Below, one piece after another: positions 24,574 to 31,847 of a stretch of 42,294 nucleotides of DNA (position 1 is the stretch's first letter; each line of letters begins with the position of its first letter). The notes below the pieces were generated by a model. It did not search any database. It was not told the DNA's origin and was given only the letters and a program-made list of their open reading frames with translations. Origin of the DNA: CATOSK01 sp034423195 (GTDB lineage Bacteria; Chloroflexota; Dehalococcoidia; Lucifugimonadales; UBA3495); contig DAOUIZ010000067.1 of the NCBI GenBank assembly GCA_034423195.1, forward strand, positions 1 through 42,294, in the 5' to 3' direction. A program made the position numbers and the translations under genes.

Positions 24574-24789
24574 ATGGCCGACATTCCCATCGTCTATACC
24601 CTCACCGTTTGACCGGCCAGCGACCGGTTGCGCGACGCGTGGCGCCGCCAGAAGATCCAGTACGAGGAACGGCGGGTGGACCAGTCCCAGGAGACCCTTG
24701 ACGAGGCCCTGGACTACGGGGATACCGTGCCCATCATCGTTTATCCCGACGGCACGGTGGAGATCGGGTTCGAGGGGCACACGGGTTGA
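24574..24789 (+). CDS. Glutaredoxin-like selenoprotein candidate (in-frame UGA = Sec13)
   Basis: If TGA at 24610-24612 is read as selenocysteine (U), the frame from ATG 24574 to TGA 24787-24789 encodes a 71-residue glutaredoxin fold. Strand 1 and the active site read IPIVYTLTV-U-PAS. Helix 1 and strand 2 read RLRDAWRRQKIQYEERRVD. The cis-Pro loop and strands 3-4 read DTVPIIVYPDGTVEIGF. The UGA falls exactly on the N-terminal redox Cys of the CPxS/CPxC motif. GGGGAGG (24562-24568) sits 5 nt before the ATG, and a promoter precedes it. A single-base change from TGC or TGT to TGA could also produce this, so a pseudogene or sequencing error is the main alternative. Ordinary gene calling misses the gene because the UGA splits it. 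Confidence 0.72.
24626..24649 (+). promoter_or_regulatory. Candidate bacterial SECIS hairpin
   Basis: Downstream of the UGA, GGT-T-GCGC (24626-24633) can pair with GCGC-C-GCC (24642-24649), with one mismatch. The 8-nt apical loop begins with G at 24634, 22 nt after the UGA. Bacterial SECIS elements are described as a hairpin with a small loop carrying an early G, about 16-37 nt from the UGA. A second small stem (ACCGG 24612-24616 with CCGGT 24624-24628) competes with it. Confidence 0.42.
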
Positions 24790-24893
24790 GAAATCGGTTG
24801 ACGGGCCGTTGGCCCGTTCCCCTGACCCCGGTTCGACCGGATGAGACTCGGCAAGCCAACTCACTTGCAACCATATAGCTCTGGAGGTTTGTT

Positions 24894-25478
24894 ATGGCCC
24901 GTGAGACCAGCGTGGTAACTCCCCAAAGGTTCAGCGAAGGGTTCACGTATCCGGACTACATGGCCCAGATTAACGTGAACAAGGCTCGGATGGACTCCTA
25001 TTACGATGCGTTCCAGGTTTCCGATGAGGAGGCCCAGGCCCTCCAGGCCCTCAACCAGCGTCCCGACGGCCCAGCCAGGATGCTGGTGTTGTGCGAGGAC
25101 TGGTGCGGCGACGTGGTGCGGGGACTTCCCATCCTGGCCCGGGTCGCCGAAGCGGGCGGCTTCGAGATGAGCGTGTTCCCCCGGGACCAGCACCACGACA
25201 TAATGAACGAGTTCCTCAAGAACGGGGAGTGGATGTCCATCCCAACGGCGGTCTTCTATACCAGGGACCACCAGTACATCTGCCACTGGATCGAGCGCCC
25301 TGAGGTTGCGGACCGGGAGATGGTCGAAATTGAGGAAGCCATCCGCGCCGAGAATCCTGACATCACCGACCAGGAGTTCGGACGGGAGCGCCGCGCCCGC
25401 ACTGCCGCCAAGGCCGAGGACTGGCAAAGGGCCAGCGTCACGGAGATCATCGAGTTGCTGCAATCCAGCGTCGGCTAG
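24894..25478 (+). CDS. Thioredoxin-family protein
   Basis: A 194-residue protein of the thioredoxin_9-like group. The thioredoxin strand and active site are ARMLVLCEDWCGDVVRGLPI (residues 61-80), with W70-C71-G72-D73 in place of WCxxC, so only one active-site Cys remains plus Cys67. The cis-Pro side is SIPTAVFYTRDHQYI. An N-terminal helical segment (about 1-58) and a C-terminal charged helix flank the domain. GGAGG lies 6 nt before the ATG. It follows the glutaredoxin-like selenoprotein candidate by 104 bp, probably on the same transcript. The role may be peroxide or disulfide handling. Confidence 0.85.
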   Translation: MARETSVVTPQRFSEGFTYPDYMAQINVNKARMDSYYDAFQVSDEEAQALQALNQRPDGPARMLVLCEDWCGDVVRGLPILARVAEAGGFEMSVFPRDQHHDIMNEFLKNGEWMSIPTAVFYTRDHQYICHWIERPEVADREMVEIEEAIRAENPDITDQEFGRERRARTAAKAEDWQRASVTEIIELLQSSVG

Positions 25479-25554
25479 GGGCCCTTGCCGGCCCCCTGAA
25501 ACGGGATGCCAGGGCAAGGCATCCACCGGAAAACCTAAGACACGGCATATTGAG

Positions 25555-25594
25555 AGAGACCACCGGGCGGTCAGTCCGCCGGTGGTCTCTTTCG
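25555..25594. terminator. Strong bidirectional terminator
   Basis: AGAGACCACCGGGCGG (25555-25570) pairs with CCGCCGGTGGTCTCT (25576-25590) with one bulged G, followed by TTTC. It ends the thioredoxin transcript and lies just beyond the convergent BNR-repeat gene. Confidence 0.8.
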
Positions 25595-25632
25595 GTTCCT
25601 GGCCTGTTTCAGTGGCCGAGCAAGTCCCGCCC

Positions 25633-26631
25633 TTAGCCGACGGCCAACCCGCGCACTTCCTTGGCATCGATGGGCAAGGGGTAGGCGTTCCAAGTCGCGC
25701 CTTCATCGGATGACCCGAAGGCCTCGCCGTCCCGGGCCACGCAGAATACGTTGGCCGGAGCCCGGGTATCGGCCCGCACCGCCATCATCGTGCTGTTGGC
25801 GGTGATGCCGGAACCCACCGGCTCGAAGGTGCGGAACAGGTCCCGGCTCCGGTAGAGGGCCCCCTGGCTGCTGCGGGCGGCAGCCCCGATGGATACGTAC
25901 ATCAGGTTGGGGTCATAGGGAGCGGCCCACAGGTCCCTGGTGTAGGTAATCTCCGAGAAGTTGCCGAACTCGATGGGTATCCATTCCCCGCTGCCGGCCC
26001 GGTCCGGCCCGATGAAGGGCCCCTGCCTGGTGGTGATGAACACCGTGTGCGGGGACGCGGCGGTGCACTGTACCCCGTGCAGGTCAAGGGTATCCTCGCT
26101 GGGGGCCAGGTTACCCGTCACCTCGTCCCAGGTGTCGCCGCCGTCGGCGCTCCGGATGACGCCGGCCACCTCCAGGGCGGCGTAGATTTCGTCGGGAAAG
26201 TTGGGGTCGGCGGCCAGCCCGATTACCCGGGTGGGGAAGGCCATCTGGCACTCGTTGGAGCCCATGACGGCGGGCAGCTTCTGCCAGGAGTCGCCGCCGT
26301 TGACGCTGCGGTGGATCTCCCCGGGAGCAGTGCCCAGGTACATCACGTTGGGGTCGCCGGGGCGGAACATGAAGGACCAAACCCCGGGGCCGTCGGAGGG
26401 GTAGTCGAGACGCTCCCAGTGGTCTCCGGCGTCGGCGCTGCGGTAGGGCCCCCGGTTGGTTCCGGCGAATACCACCTCCGGCTTGTCGGGATGCAGGGCG
26501 ATCCCCTGCACCTGGACCCGCTCAGGCAGCCCGTTGGCGAGGACTTCCCACTGGTCGGCTCCCGGTGAGAGGCGATACAGACCGTGACTTTCCGCGCCAA
26601 CGTAGACGCGCGTGTTACCGGCCAAAGGCAT
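25633..26631 (-). CDS. BNR/Asp-box repeat (sialidase/sortilin-like) beta-propeller protein
   Basis: A 332-residue propeller protein with repeated Asp-box turns of the S-x-D-x-G-x-x-W type (SADAGDHWERL, SVNGGDSWQKL, SADGGDTWDEV, SSDEGATWNAY), each followed by strand blocks such as VYVGAESHGLYR. No signal peptide is visible, so it appears cytosolic. Family members include glycosidases and ligand-binding propellers; no catalytic set is recognised here. I chose ATG 26631 over GTG 26640 because AGGAGG lies 8 nt upstream of the ATG but directly abuts the GTG. Confidence 0.82.
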   Translation of the reverse strand: MPLAGNTRVYVGAESHGLYRLSPGADQWEVLANGLPERVQVQGIALHPDKPEVVFAGTNRGPYRSADAGDHWERLDYPSDGPGVWSFMFRPGDPNVMYLGTAPGEIHRSVNGGDSWQKLPAVMGSNECQMAFPTRVIGLAADPNFPDEIYAALEVAGVIRSADGGDTWDEVTGNLAPSEDTLDLHGVQCTAASPHTVFITTRQGPFIGPDRAGSGEWIPIEFGNFSEITYTRDLWAAPYDPNLMYVSIGAAARSSQGALYRSRDLFRTFEPVGSGITANSTMMAVRADTRAPANVFCVARDGEAFGSSDEGATWNAYPLPIDAKEVRGLAVG

Positions 26632-26678
26632 GAGGGTCACCTCCTTGGTTGGTGGACATAAGGATGGGAAACCGGGTC

Positions 26679-26707
26679 ATTCCAACAGACAGGTCAAAGG
26701 TTGTCAA
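26679..26707 (-). promoter_or_regulatory. Promoter of the BNR-repeat gene
   Basis: On the minus strand: a perfect TTGACA (26702-26707), a 17-bp spacer and TGGAAT (26679-26684). The start is predicted near 26672, about 41 nt before the ATG. Confidence 0.55.
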
Positions 26708-26875
26708 ACCACCCGGAGCCGTTGATGGGCAAGGCATTCGGAGCTGCTGAAAGACGCCGAAAAACACTTGTGGGACATTTGAGGCAAAAGGGGCGTTTCG
26801 ACGCTCAATCGCGCTGAAATCCCGACCCAAAAGGAGCCTTCAACGAGCCGATATCGAGACATGATTGTGCCCATG

Positions 26876-26917
26876 TGAGACAAAGTGGGGCATAAATGAG
26901 ACAAATGTGAGACATTT
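26876..26917 (+). repeat. Array of TGAGACAAA units at 10-11 bp spacing
   Basis: Units start at 26876 (TGAGACAAAG), 26886 (TGGGGCATAAA), 26897 (TGAGACAAATG) and 26908 (TGAGACATTT), spaced 10, 11 and 11 bp. The spacing is identical to the GACA array at 18384-18424. Confidence 0.55.
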
Positions 26918-27085
26918 CTCTATCGTGTTCTGGGACAGTCGCCGGACCCCACTGGAACCACAGCTCTATGGGAGCAGGTCGCCGTTTGCCCAAGTCAATT
27001 GTAGGGAATGATGACCCGTTCTGAAAGGGGTAACTGTCAACAGCACCGGGCCGTCCCTGGGAACACGCCGGCCAGGACCGCCGGA

Positions 27086-27349
27086 TTAAGGCAGGATCTC
27101 TTCGATCTCGAACCGGTACTCTTCTATCACCGGGTTGGCAAGGAGCTGGCCGCACATGGCGGCGACGCTGGCTTCGGCGGAGGCCGAGTCCGGCGCGTCC
27201 AGCCGCACCTCCAGGTACTTGCCCAGCCGCACACTGTCCACGGATTCGTAGCCCAGGTTCTTGAGGGTGCCCATGACCGTCAGGCCCGGCGGGTCGTTGA
27301 CCCCGGGCTTGAGGGTGACCACAACCCTGGCTAGAAACAACTGTCCCAA
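27086..27349 (-). CDS. purS: Phosphoribosylformylglycinamidine synthase subunit PurS
   Basis: An 87-residue PurS, the small subunit that joins PurQ and PurL to make FGAM. The N-terminus (ARVVVTLKPGVNDPPGLTV), the central SVRLGKYLEVRLDAP and the C-terminal LLANPVIEEYRFEIEE are typical. It is the last gene of the minus-strand purine cluster, 15 bp after the DUF3105 gene. purQ and purL, which usually follow, are not next to it; a repeat-rich intergenic region follows instead. Confidence 0.92.
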   Translation of the reverse strand: MGQLFLARVVVTLKPGVNDPPGLTVMGTLKNLGYESVDSVRLGKYLEVRLDAPDSASAEASVAAMCGQLLANPVIEEYRFEIEEILP

Positions 27350-27364
27350 CTCACAACGGGCCGG

Positions 27365-28036
27365 TTAGGGCATCACGCCGCTGTTCAAGCACGGAATGTT
27401 TCCTTCGGGCCCCAGGCGGCCGGCGTAGGTCTCGAAAAATTCCCGGATGCGGTCTTCGTCGACGCCGGTCATCTGGTCGGAAACGCCCCAGGCGGTCAGG
27501 GCCACGTCGCCCTCCGGGATTTGCCGGTAAGCCCGGGCGACGCCGTGAATGTTGGACAGTCCGATGTCGTCAAAAACGTCGCGGAGCTCGTCAATCTGGC
27601 CGGGATCAGTGAAGTTGTAGCTGACGACGATGTTGCCGTGTTCCAGGTTGTGCACCACCCGCTCATCGGGCAGCTCCTCCTCGAAGAAGCCGCACTCGGA
27701 CCATTGGGCCCAGTGATCGCCCGAGGTGCCGGGCACGGTGTTGTATTCGACGGTCTGGGACTCGGGGAGATGGCGCACGGTGGGCATCTCGTTGTGCTCG
27801 ACTCCCACCCCTTCAACGTACCCTTCGGCCGATCCCTGGGCGTTGCCGCCCCCGATTCCGGCCAGGCCGCCGACGGCGAATCCGGCGATTACCAGGACTG
27901 CGATAAACGCCGATGCGATGATGTAAAGCCAACTATTACGGCGGGGACGCGGCCTGGTGGTGGCCCCCGGCGCTCCCGCGCCCCGGTTGGCAACCACGGG
28001 CCGGCCGCGGCGTCTCCGTCTGCGTGACTCTGGCAA
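27365..28036 (-). CDS. Membrane-anchored DUF3105 protein
   Basis: A 223-residue protein. A very basic N-terminus (SRRRRRRGRP) and one membrane segment at about residues 37-60 (WLYIIASAFIAVLVIAGFAV) anchor it with the rest outside. The outer part has the DUF3105 pattern: YNTVPGTSGDHWAQW, then ERVVHNLEHGNIVVSY. The conserved His residues suggest metal binding, but the function of the family is not known. The start is TTG 28036 with GGAGGAG upstream. It lies inside the purine operon between purC and purS. Confidence 0.82.
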   Translation of the reverse strand: MPESRRRRRRGRPVVANRGAGAPGATTRPRPRRNSWLYIIASAFIAVLVIAGFAVGGLAGIGGGNAQGSAEGYVEGVGVEHNEMPTVRHLPESQTVEYNTVPGTSGDHWAQWSECGFFEEELPDERVVHNLEHGNIVVSYNFTDPGQIDELRDVFDDIGLSNIHGVARAYRQIPEGDVALTAWGVSDQMTGVDEDRIREFFETYAGRLGPEGNIPCLNSGVMP

Positions 28037-28072
28037 GTTCTCTCCTCCGAATAAATCCCAGGGTGCGCCAGG

Positions 28073-28975
28073 TCAGGCGGGAAGGTGCTCTCCCGTGAGC
28101 AGGTGATAGGCCTCGATGTAACGCTCCGTGGTCCTGGCCACAATGTCATCGGGGAGTTCCGGCGCCGGGGGTTCCTGGTTCCAACCCTGTTCCGTCAGGT
28201 AATCGCGGACGTACTGCTTGTCGAAGTTGGGCTGGGACTTGCCCGGCTCGTAGCCGGATGCGTCCCAGAACCGGCTGGAGTCGGGGGTCAGCAGCTCGTC
28301 GATGAGGATGAGTTCCCCGTCCAGCAGGCCGAACTCCATCTTGGTGTCCGCCAGAATGATGCCCCGCTCCTTGGCGTACTGGTCGGCGAAGGAATAGACG
28401 GCGATGCTGACCTCTTCCAGCTTGCGGGCCATTTCCGCGCCCACCATGTCCACAACCTGCTGAGGCGTCATGTTCTCGTCGTGGCCTTCCTCCGCCTTGG
28501 TGGTGGGAGTGAACAGCGGCTCCGGGAAGGGCGTGCCTTCCAGCATGTCCGCCGGCATGGGCAGTCCCCAAACGGTCCCCTGGCGGCGGTACTCGCCCCA
28601 GGCCGAGCCGGTGATGTAGCCCCGGACGATGCACTCCATGTCAATCCGTTCGGCCCTTTTGACCACCATAGCCTGCTGGGCCAGGTCGGACGGAAGGCTG
28701 GCGATGGCCTCGCTGTTTCCGTACCGGGATGCCACCTCCGGCGCGTCGGCCAGGCAGATCAGGTGGTTGGGAACGATGTGGGCGGTCTTGTCGAACCAGA
28801 AACCGGAAATGCGGTTAAGGACCTTCCCCTTGCTGGGAATCCCGGTGGGCAGGACCACGTCAAAGGCGGAAATGCGGTCGGTGGCGATCATCAGCAGGGT
28901 GTCGTCATCCACCGAGTAGGTGTCGCGGACCTTGCCGCGGTGCAGGAAATTGGGCAGCTTGGTTTCTATATACAT
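28073..28975 (-). CDS. purC: SAICAR synthase
   Basis: PurC joins CAIR with aspartate using ATP. The 300-residue protein shows NFLHRGKVRDTY at the N-terminus, LLMIATDRISAFDVVLPTGIP, the substrate-binding IECIVRGYITGSAW-type segment (here MECIVRGYITGSAWGEYR), and ILADTKMEFGLLDGELILIDE near residue 205. I chose ATG 28975 over the further upstream codon at 29044, which would overlap purB; the family begins here (MYIETKLPNFLHRGKVRD). It lies 58 bp after purB and is probably co-transcribed. Confidence 0.94.
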   Translation of the reverse strand: MYIETKLPNFLHRGKVRDTYSVDDDTLLMIATDRISAFDVVLPTGIPSKGKVLNRISGFWFDKTAHIVPNHLICLADAPEVASRYGNSEAIASLPSDLAQQAMVVKRAERIDMECIVRGYITGSAWGEYRRQGTVWGLPMPADMLEGTPFPEPLFTPTTKAEEGHDENMTPQQVVDMVGAEMARKLEEVSIAVYSFADQYAKERGIILADTKMEFGLLDGELILIDELLTPDSSRFWDASGYEPGKSQPNFDKQYVRDYLTEQGWNQEPPAPELPDDIVARTTERYIEAYHLLTGEHLPA

Positions 28976-29033
28976 AACGTTCCCACTAAGTATACGTAAG
29001 AGTTTGGGTTTTGGCTCAGGGGTTTTTCCGCGA

Positions 29034-30344
29034 TTACACGGCAACTTTGGCCGGCAGCAAGCCGATCCGCTGGAAGGTGTCGTCCACGTAGCGCGTGTAG
29101 TAGGAATAATCGAAGATCTGTTCCATATCGCCGGTGGACAGGTGGGCCAGCGCCTCGCCGTCGGCCTTCAGCAGGTCGCGGAAGTCGCCGTTTTCGTCCC
29201 ACGCCCGCATCGCGTTGCGCTGCACTATCTTGTAGGCCTCCTCGCGGGCCACGCCCCGGTCCACCAGGGCCAGGAGGGTCTGCTGGCTGAAAATCAACCC
29301 GCGGCTGCTTTCCACGTTGGCCCACATCCGGTCGGGGAACACCCGCAAGTCCCTGACGATGCGGGTGAAGATGCTGAGGATGTAGTCCAGGCCCAGGCAG
29401 GAGTCGGGCAGGATGATGCGCTCGGCGGAGGAATGGCTGATGTCCCGCTCCCCCCACAGGGCCACGTTTTCCAGCGCCGTGACGCTGTGGCCCCGGATCA
29501 GCCGCGCCAGCCCGCAAATCCGTTCCGCCAGTTCCGGGTTCCGCTTGTGGGGCATCGAGGATGAACCGGTCTGGCCCGACCCGAAGGGCTCTTCCAGTTC
29601 GTGGACCTCGGTGCGCTGCATTCCGCGGATCTCGGTGGCGAACTTTTCCAGGGAGGCGGCGATGAGGGCCAGGGTGGTCACGAAGTGGGCGTAGCGGTCC
29701 CGCTGGATGACCTGGTTGGAAACCGGGGCGACCTCCAGTCCGAGCTGCCGGCACACCCGTTCCTCAACGGAGGGCGGAATGGTCGCGTGGGTGCCCACCG
29801 CGCCGGAAATCTTGCCGTAGCGGACCGATTCCACGGCGCTGGCCAGGCGCTCCCGCTGCCGGCGCATTTCGTCCCACCAGAGGGCCAGCTTGAGGCCGAA
29901 GGTCATCGGCTCGGCGTGGACGCCGTGGGTCCGGCCCATCATGATGGTGTCTTTGTGGGCGACGGCCTGCGTTGCCAGGGCCTCGATTGCGCCGTCCACC
30001 TCCTGCATCAGCAGTTGACCGGCCTCCACCAGTTGGAGGGCCTGGGCGGTGTCCAGCATGTCCGACGAGGTCATGCCCAGGTGGAGCCAGCGCCCTTCCG
30101 GCCCGATGCCCTCGGTGATGGAGGTCAGGAAGGCGGTGACGTCGTGGCGGGTGGTCTCGAAAATCTCCATCATGCGCTGATGGTTGTACTCGGCCTTTTC
30201 CAGCCGGGCCATGTCCTCCCGGGGAATGACGCCTTCCTCGGCCCAGGCATGGGCGACGGCCAGCTCGACGTCCAGCCACTTGCGGTACTTGTTCTCGTCG
30301 GACCAGACCCGCTTCATCGCGGGCCTGGAATACCGGTCAATCAC
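29034..30344 (-). CDS. purB: Adenylosuccinate lyase
   Basis: PurB releases fumarate from SAICAR and from adenylosuccinate, acting in both IMP and AMP synthesis. The 436-residue protein has TRHDVTAFLTSI, GMTSSDMLDTAQALQL, GRTHGVHAEPMTFGLK and the fumarase-superfamily signature GSSSMPHKRNPE near residue 263. The C-terminal helices include RNAMRAWDENGDF. The start is GTG 30344, with AGGAGG (30352-30357) 7 nt upstream. It directly precedes purC. Confidence 0.95.
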   Translation of the reverse strand: MIDRYSRPAMKRVWSDENKYRKWLDVELAVAHAWAEEGVIPREDMARLEKAEYNHQRMMEIFETTRHDVTAFLTSITEGIGPEGRWLHLGMTSSDMLDTAQALQLVEAGQLLMQEVDGAIEALATQAVAHKDTIMMGRTHGVHAEPMTFGLKLALWWDEMRRQRERLASAVESVRYGKISGAVGTHATIPPSVEERVCRQLGLEVAPVSNQVIQRDRYAHFVTTLALIAASLEKFATEIRGMQRTEVHELEEPFGSGQTGSSSMPHKRNPELAERICGLARLIRGHSVTALENVALWGERDISHSSAERIILPDSCLGLDYILSIFTRIVRDLRVFPDRMWANVESSRGLIFSQQTLLALVDRGVAREEAYKIVQRNAMRAWDENGDFRDLLKADGEALAHLSTGDMEQIFDYSYYTRYVDDTFQRIGLLPAKVAV

Positions 30345-30449
30345 TTGAGAGCCTCCTGGCGATAGTGTCCTATGGAGAGCGCGGGCGGGAGTTCCGGCAC
30401 CCGGACGGCCACCCTCCAGGCAGGCTTTCCGGGGGAGTTGTTCATCTCA

Positions 30450-30662
30450 TCATTCCCGGGCCGCCGCCAGCGACCACGTCAATGCTACCACCCAGCCGAT
30501 GAATGTCCAGCCGGTCAGCACGTTGACCAACACAATCCAGACGGCCTTCCGTTTCTTGAACACCACGGCGATGATGGTGGGCAGAAGGTACAGGGCGAGT
30601 CCGATCAGCAGGGGCAGGATTCCCCACAGCCCAAAGGTGACCGGGCCCAGCGAAAACTCCAT
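30450..30662 (-). CDS. Superinfection-immunity-family small membrane protein
   Basis: A 70-residue protein with two membrane segments (about residues 13-35 and 42-65). It carries the pattern of the superinfection immunity (Imm) family known from phage T4: LYLLPTIIAVVFKKRK, then NVLTGWTFIGWVVALTWSL. In T4 such a protein blocks DNA entry by a second phage; bacterial chromosomal copies are common and mostly uncharacterised. It lies 25 bp after the HAD phosphatase gene and about 105 bp before purB, inside the purine run. It is likely co-transcribed, with no sign of recent transfer in base use. Confidence 0.85.
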   Translation of the reverse strand: MEFSLGPVTFGLWGILPLLIGLALYLLPTIIAVVFKKRKAVWIVLVNVLTGWTFIGWVVALTWSLAAARE

Positions 30663-30687
30663 CAGCGATTCCCGGAGTGGTCCAGTT

Positions 30688-31365
30688 TCACGGAGCCAAT
30701 TCCTTAACAGCGATCAGAACATCCCCGAAGTCCCGGAAAGGGCGGTAGGGAATGTTCCGGTTGGCGCACTCCTCAGCCAGGACCGAGTGGGCGAACACGA
30801 AGTCGGCCCGTTCCGCCGGCTCCAGATCGGAGCGTCCGTCCCCGGCGTAGATGACAGACCTGCCCCCCGCCCGGTAGCGGTCCACGATGAGGCCCTTGGA
30901 ATTGCCCCGGTGTTCCTCCCCCGGGTAGGCGAAGGGATAGGAATACTGGATGCCTCCCGGACCGAAAGAGGTGGTCACCGAAAAGACCGGAACTCCTTCC
31001 ACTCCCTCCGAGCGGAGCACCGCTTCGATATAGAAGTCGAGCCCGTGACTGACGACGGCAACAGGTATGTCCCGTGACCGGCAGTAGGACAGCATCTCGG
31101 CGAAATGGGGCCGGAGGTTGGCATTGTCCTTGACATAAGCCGCCATGGTCTGCTCGCCGGCGGTCACGCCCCGGAAGGCGATTTCCTGGTAGTCCTTCAG
31201 GGACAGCTCCCCGGCGCGGAAACGTGCGCGGACTTCTTCCCAGGAAGGGTCTCCGAACCGGCGGAGCAACAACTCCGCCACGTTCTGCTCGGCGGCGGTG
31301 TCGTCGAAGTCGGTCAGGACCGCCAGGGATTGTCCCGGCCCAGGGTTGGAGACAGGCGCGGTCAC
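30688..31365 (-). CDS. HAD-IB family phosphatase, MtnX-like
   Basis: A 225-residue HAD phosphatase. The four HAD motifs are visible: DFDDTAAEQ (motif I, Asp nucleophile near residue 19), VVSHG (motif II Ser near 106), NSKGLIVD (motif III Lys) and AGDGRSDLEPA (motif IV). The cap is of the MtnX/phosphoserine-phosphatase type. The substrate could be a methionine-salvage ketose phosphate or another small phosphate; no mtn genes are nearby. The GTG start is 1 nt after the purE stop. Confidence 0.84.
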   Translation of the reverse strand: MTAPVSNPGPGQSLAVLTDFDDTAAEQNVAELLLRRFGDPSWEEVRARFRAGELSLKDYQEIAFRGVTAGEQTMAAYVKDNANLRPHFAEMLSYCRSRDIPVAVVSHGLDFYIEAVLRSEGVEGVPVFSVTTSFGPGGIQYSYPFAYPGEEHRGNSKGLIVDRYRAGGRSVIYAGDGRSDLEPAERADFVFAHSVLAEECANRNIPYRPFRDFGDVLIAVKELAP

Positions 31366-31366
31366 C

Positions 31367-31825
31367 CTACCGTTCCCGGAGCCCCCGCCGGTAGGCCTCG
31401 TAGGCCTCGCGGATTTCCTCGTGCCTCAACCCCAGGATTTCAGCGGCGAAGAAGGCCGCGTTGCGGGCCCCCCATTCCCCCACGGCCATGCAGGCCACCG
31501 GGATTCCGGGCGGCATCTGAGCTGTGGCCAGCAGGGAGTCCCAGCCGTTGAGCTGGCTGGACGCCAGCGGGATTCCGATGACCGGGATGGTGGTCCAGGA
31601 CGCCAGGACCCCTCCCAGGGCCGCCGACCCGCCAGCCGCCGAGATCAGGACCTCGATGCCCCGGTCCCGCGCCGTGGTCGCGTATTCCTGCACCCGCTCG
31701 GGAGTGCGGTGGGCCGACATGACCCGGACTTCGTAATCAACCTTGAGCTGTTCCAGCACTTCGACGGTCCCCTTGACCGCCGGTTCGTCGCTGGCGCTCC
31801 CCATGACAACACCAACTAGCGGCAC
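31367..31825 (-). CDS. purE: N5-carboxyaminoimidazole ribonucleotide mutase
   Basis: A 152-residue PurE, which converts N5-CAIR to CAIR. Motifs are GVVMGSASDEPAV (substrate phosphate loop), VMSAHRTPERV with the catalytic His, ISAAGGSAALGGVLA and IPLASSQLNGWDSLLATAQMPP. This looks like the class I mutase that needs PurK; purK is not in the window. The start is GTG 31825. It is followed tightly by the HAD phosphatase gene. Confidence 0.93.
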   Translation of the reverse strand: MPLVGVVMGSASDEPAVKGTVEVLEQLKVDYEVRVMSAHRTPERVQEYATTARDRGIEVLISAAGGSAALGGVLASWTTIPVIGIPLASSQLNGWDSLLATAQMPPGIPVACMAVGEWGARNAAFFAAEILGLRHEEIREAYEAYRRGLRER

Positions 31826-31847
31826 GACAAAATCTCCTTTTATACTG

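Larger units (their letters stand above)
26632..27085. other. 454-bp intergenic region with repeat array
   Basis: No coding frame is convincing. It contains the BNR-gene promoter (26679-26707), the unit TGGGACATTTGAGG (26771-26784), the block CCGATATCGAGAC (26848-26860) and the array at 26876-26917. The same elements recur, in the same orientation to the downstream gene, in the 18.5-kb region. Confidence 0.5.

Noticed and set aside
24574..24612. TGA at 24610 as a normal stop of a 12-codon frame, or TGA read as Trp
   Set aside because: The downstream frame completes a glutaredoxin fold, and the TGA is exactly at the redox-Cys position. TGA is used as an ordinary terminator for many genes here (for example purF), so a Trp recoding is not supported.
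26704..26904. 66-codon minus-strand frame in the intergenic repeat region
   Set aside because: It covers the repeat array and the BNR promoter, lacks a ribosome site and looks noncoding.
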